From Cadophora sp. MPI-SDFR-AT-0126 (lineage: Eukaryota > Ascomycota > Leotiomycetes > Helotiales > Ploettnerulaceae): 64,000 bases of DNA. The DNA lies in assembly GCA_020747065.1 (NCBI GenBank), contig JAGMVK010000011.1:1798001-1862000 (forward strand). Direction: 5' to 3'. This document shows positions 62,827 through 64,000 of this stretch, in pieces. Under the pieces are notes generated by a model. That model saw nothing but the letters and a program-made list of their open reading frames with translations. It ran no database searches and was not told the DNA's origin. Both the position numbers and the translations under genes were made by a program. Numbering within the stretch: the stretch's first letter is position 1; each line of letters starts with the position of its first letter.

Positions 62827-63570
62827 TCACCTTATCTTCTTCCCCTTCGAATCTTTCCTTGATATCCTCTTTGTTTCCCACTTCTCCCAACCAGCTTGGC
62901 AAAGATCCTCCTCAACAACCAGATCTCTCATCCTGAATAATCTTGTAGGATATTGCTCTAGTATCCAGTCCAATAACCCACTCTGCCTCACTACAGTCGT
63001 GATTGCAAACCACGATACAGCGCTCAGAGATCCAGCCAGACATCCAACCATGACCTGCTTCTCCGTATGGTAATTCAAGTATATTCTGCTCCAAGCAACC
63101 AATCCAGCACTCGCCAATGCTAACCCGGATAACAACACTCTCGAAACCATAGTTAACGGTGTATGCGAAGGTGTAGGCTTCTTCGGAACATGTCGAAATA
63201 GGAGGAAGAGCGTCAAGCTCAGCGAGAAGAAGGCCACGAACTGGGCATGCGAAGATGGCATGCCGTATCCCTTTCCATGCATTTGCTTCGGTCTTTCCTC
63301 CTTCAATATCCTTTTGAGTGCGAAGTTCAAAGCTTCACATGCCATCTGTCCACCAAACATCATGAGGATCTCCATCTCGCGAGTCGACCATATCAAGGTC
63401 GCGTAGACGACACATAGCCCCTGGGGAACGAGGGCCAGCCATGCGCAGAAGTATGATATCGGATCGTTGGGATCCTAGACATGTTAGCAGATAATATCCA
63501 TAGGCAACTAACTCCTTACATAGTGAACGTGTGTCAAAGACAGAGATGCTAGAGGGGCAGTGTCGGTCAT
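62827..63570 (-). CDS. CAX4: Dolichyldiphosphatase (PAP2 family)
   Basis: Two exons, 63520-63570 and 62827-63474; 232 residues. The ER membrane enzyme removes a phosphate from dolichyl pyrophosphate after N-glycan transfer so the lipid carrier can be reused. The three-part phosphatase motif is complete: KRILKEERPKQ (K-x6-RP), GYGMPSSHAQF (PSSH for PSGH, as in this family), and SRIYLNYHTEKQVMVG (SR-x5-H). There are four hydrophobic segments, including FCAWLALVPQGLCVVYATLI and FFSLSLTLFLLF. The N-terminus MTDTAPLASLSLTHVHYDPNDP is typical, and the DPNDP is created by the splice. The C-terminus is basic (KRISRKDSKGKKIR), consistent with a cytosolic tail. Confidence 0.92.
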
Positions 63571-64000
63571 GATTCATACGCCGCGGTAGGATGTAGTGAT
63601 TGGAAACTGGTGAGAATTCGGACGAAATTCAGAGGTGAGGAGATAGACACTACGGCTACTTAAAGGCGCAGTCTATGTCCCAAGGTTTGTAATAGGAGAG
63701 TTCTGAGGTCTTGAAGCACCTCTAAAGTCAAAGATATTCTTAAACAAGGCGATGTGAAGCGTTAAAGCGGCTCTCGAAGAGAATACGCTAGTCGACTCGG
63801 ACATCTACCGCGGGGGAATCAACATCGATAATATTTCCAACTGTCGCCACTTCTACCATATTCTTTTCAAACACAAGATTCTGGCACGCAGCTACAATTT
63901 CTTTTATTCATACTTATGAACCTCACCGTATTCCCTTCGAAATTTGTCCCTCTTTCCAGGATCGACCGGTGACACTCTGCTTACCATGGAGGATGAACGA
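63571..64000. other. CAX4 promoter region and window edge
   Basis: 430 bases. An ATG at 63986 (ccATGGAGGATGAACGA) is open to the window end and could start another gene, but too little is present to judge. Confidence 0.3.

Noticed and set aside
1..64000. tRNA, rRNA, CRISPR arrays or a secondary-metabolite cluster
   Set aside because: No sequence resembling tRNA arms or rRNA was noticed, no CRISPR-type repeats exist, and the lone MFS pump, SDR and reductase are far apart without a core synthase.

Overview
The window is chromosomal DNA from a filamentous ascomycete (Pezizomycotina; Leotiomycetes-like would be my guess, not provable here). The reasons are short spliceosomal introns of about 44-170 nt with GTRNGT/YAG ends, no bacterial operon structure, and fungal families such as CCE1, Neurospora-type carboxymuconate cyclase, YOS9, SGF73, a PAN-domain GPI wall protein and a DHA2 efflux pump. 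I call about 29 protein genes and see no rRNA, tRNA, CRISPR array or intact transposon. Exon joins were worked out by hand from splice signals, and all multi-exon models have lengths divisible by three.

0-12 kb: a truncated gene end at the left edge, the mitochondrial junction resolvase CCE1, a thiolase divergent from carboxy-cis,cis-muconate cyclase (both fit the beta-ketoadipate pathway), allantoinase, the ribosome-rescue factor RQT4 and the sedoheptulose bisphosphatase SHB17. 12-25 kb: a small Ser-rich protein, a membrane acyltransferase, histone acetyltransferase HAT1, inositol-pentakisphosphate 2-kinase IPK1, an AT-rich island with a DHA2 drug antiporter, a low-complexity Cys/His protein and a PDAP1-type phosphoprotein. 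25-40 kb: a MARVEL membrane protein, the endocytic factor NECAP, two proteins of unknown function, a KpsF-like SIS-domain sugar isomerase, a tiny secreted protein and a WW-domain protein. 40-50 kb: a tail-less cytochrome b5, a large lipase-like DUF676 hydrolase divergent from an SMP-30 lactonase, and a 933-residue repeat-bearing PAN/GPI cell-surface protein. 50-64 kb: SAGA subunit SGF73 divergent from a RED/IK-like splicing factor, an FMN-domain-less NADPH/FAD reductase, a mitochondrial-looking SDR, the ERAD lectin YOS9 (ending in KDEL), ATP synthase subunit k and dolichyldiphosphatase CAX4.

Most of this is ordinary housekeeping sequence. The more interesting points are the thiolase/CMLE pair, a recurring TTACTCGAT motif at 7.5-10 kb, the single-domain reductase, the 69-residue repeats of the surface protein, a lipase with a repeated N-terminus and a PPPY motif close to a WW protein, and two frame-preserving stop-free introns in the transporter. 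I found no convincing wholly new multi-gene system.
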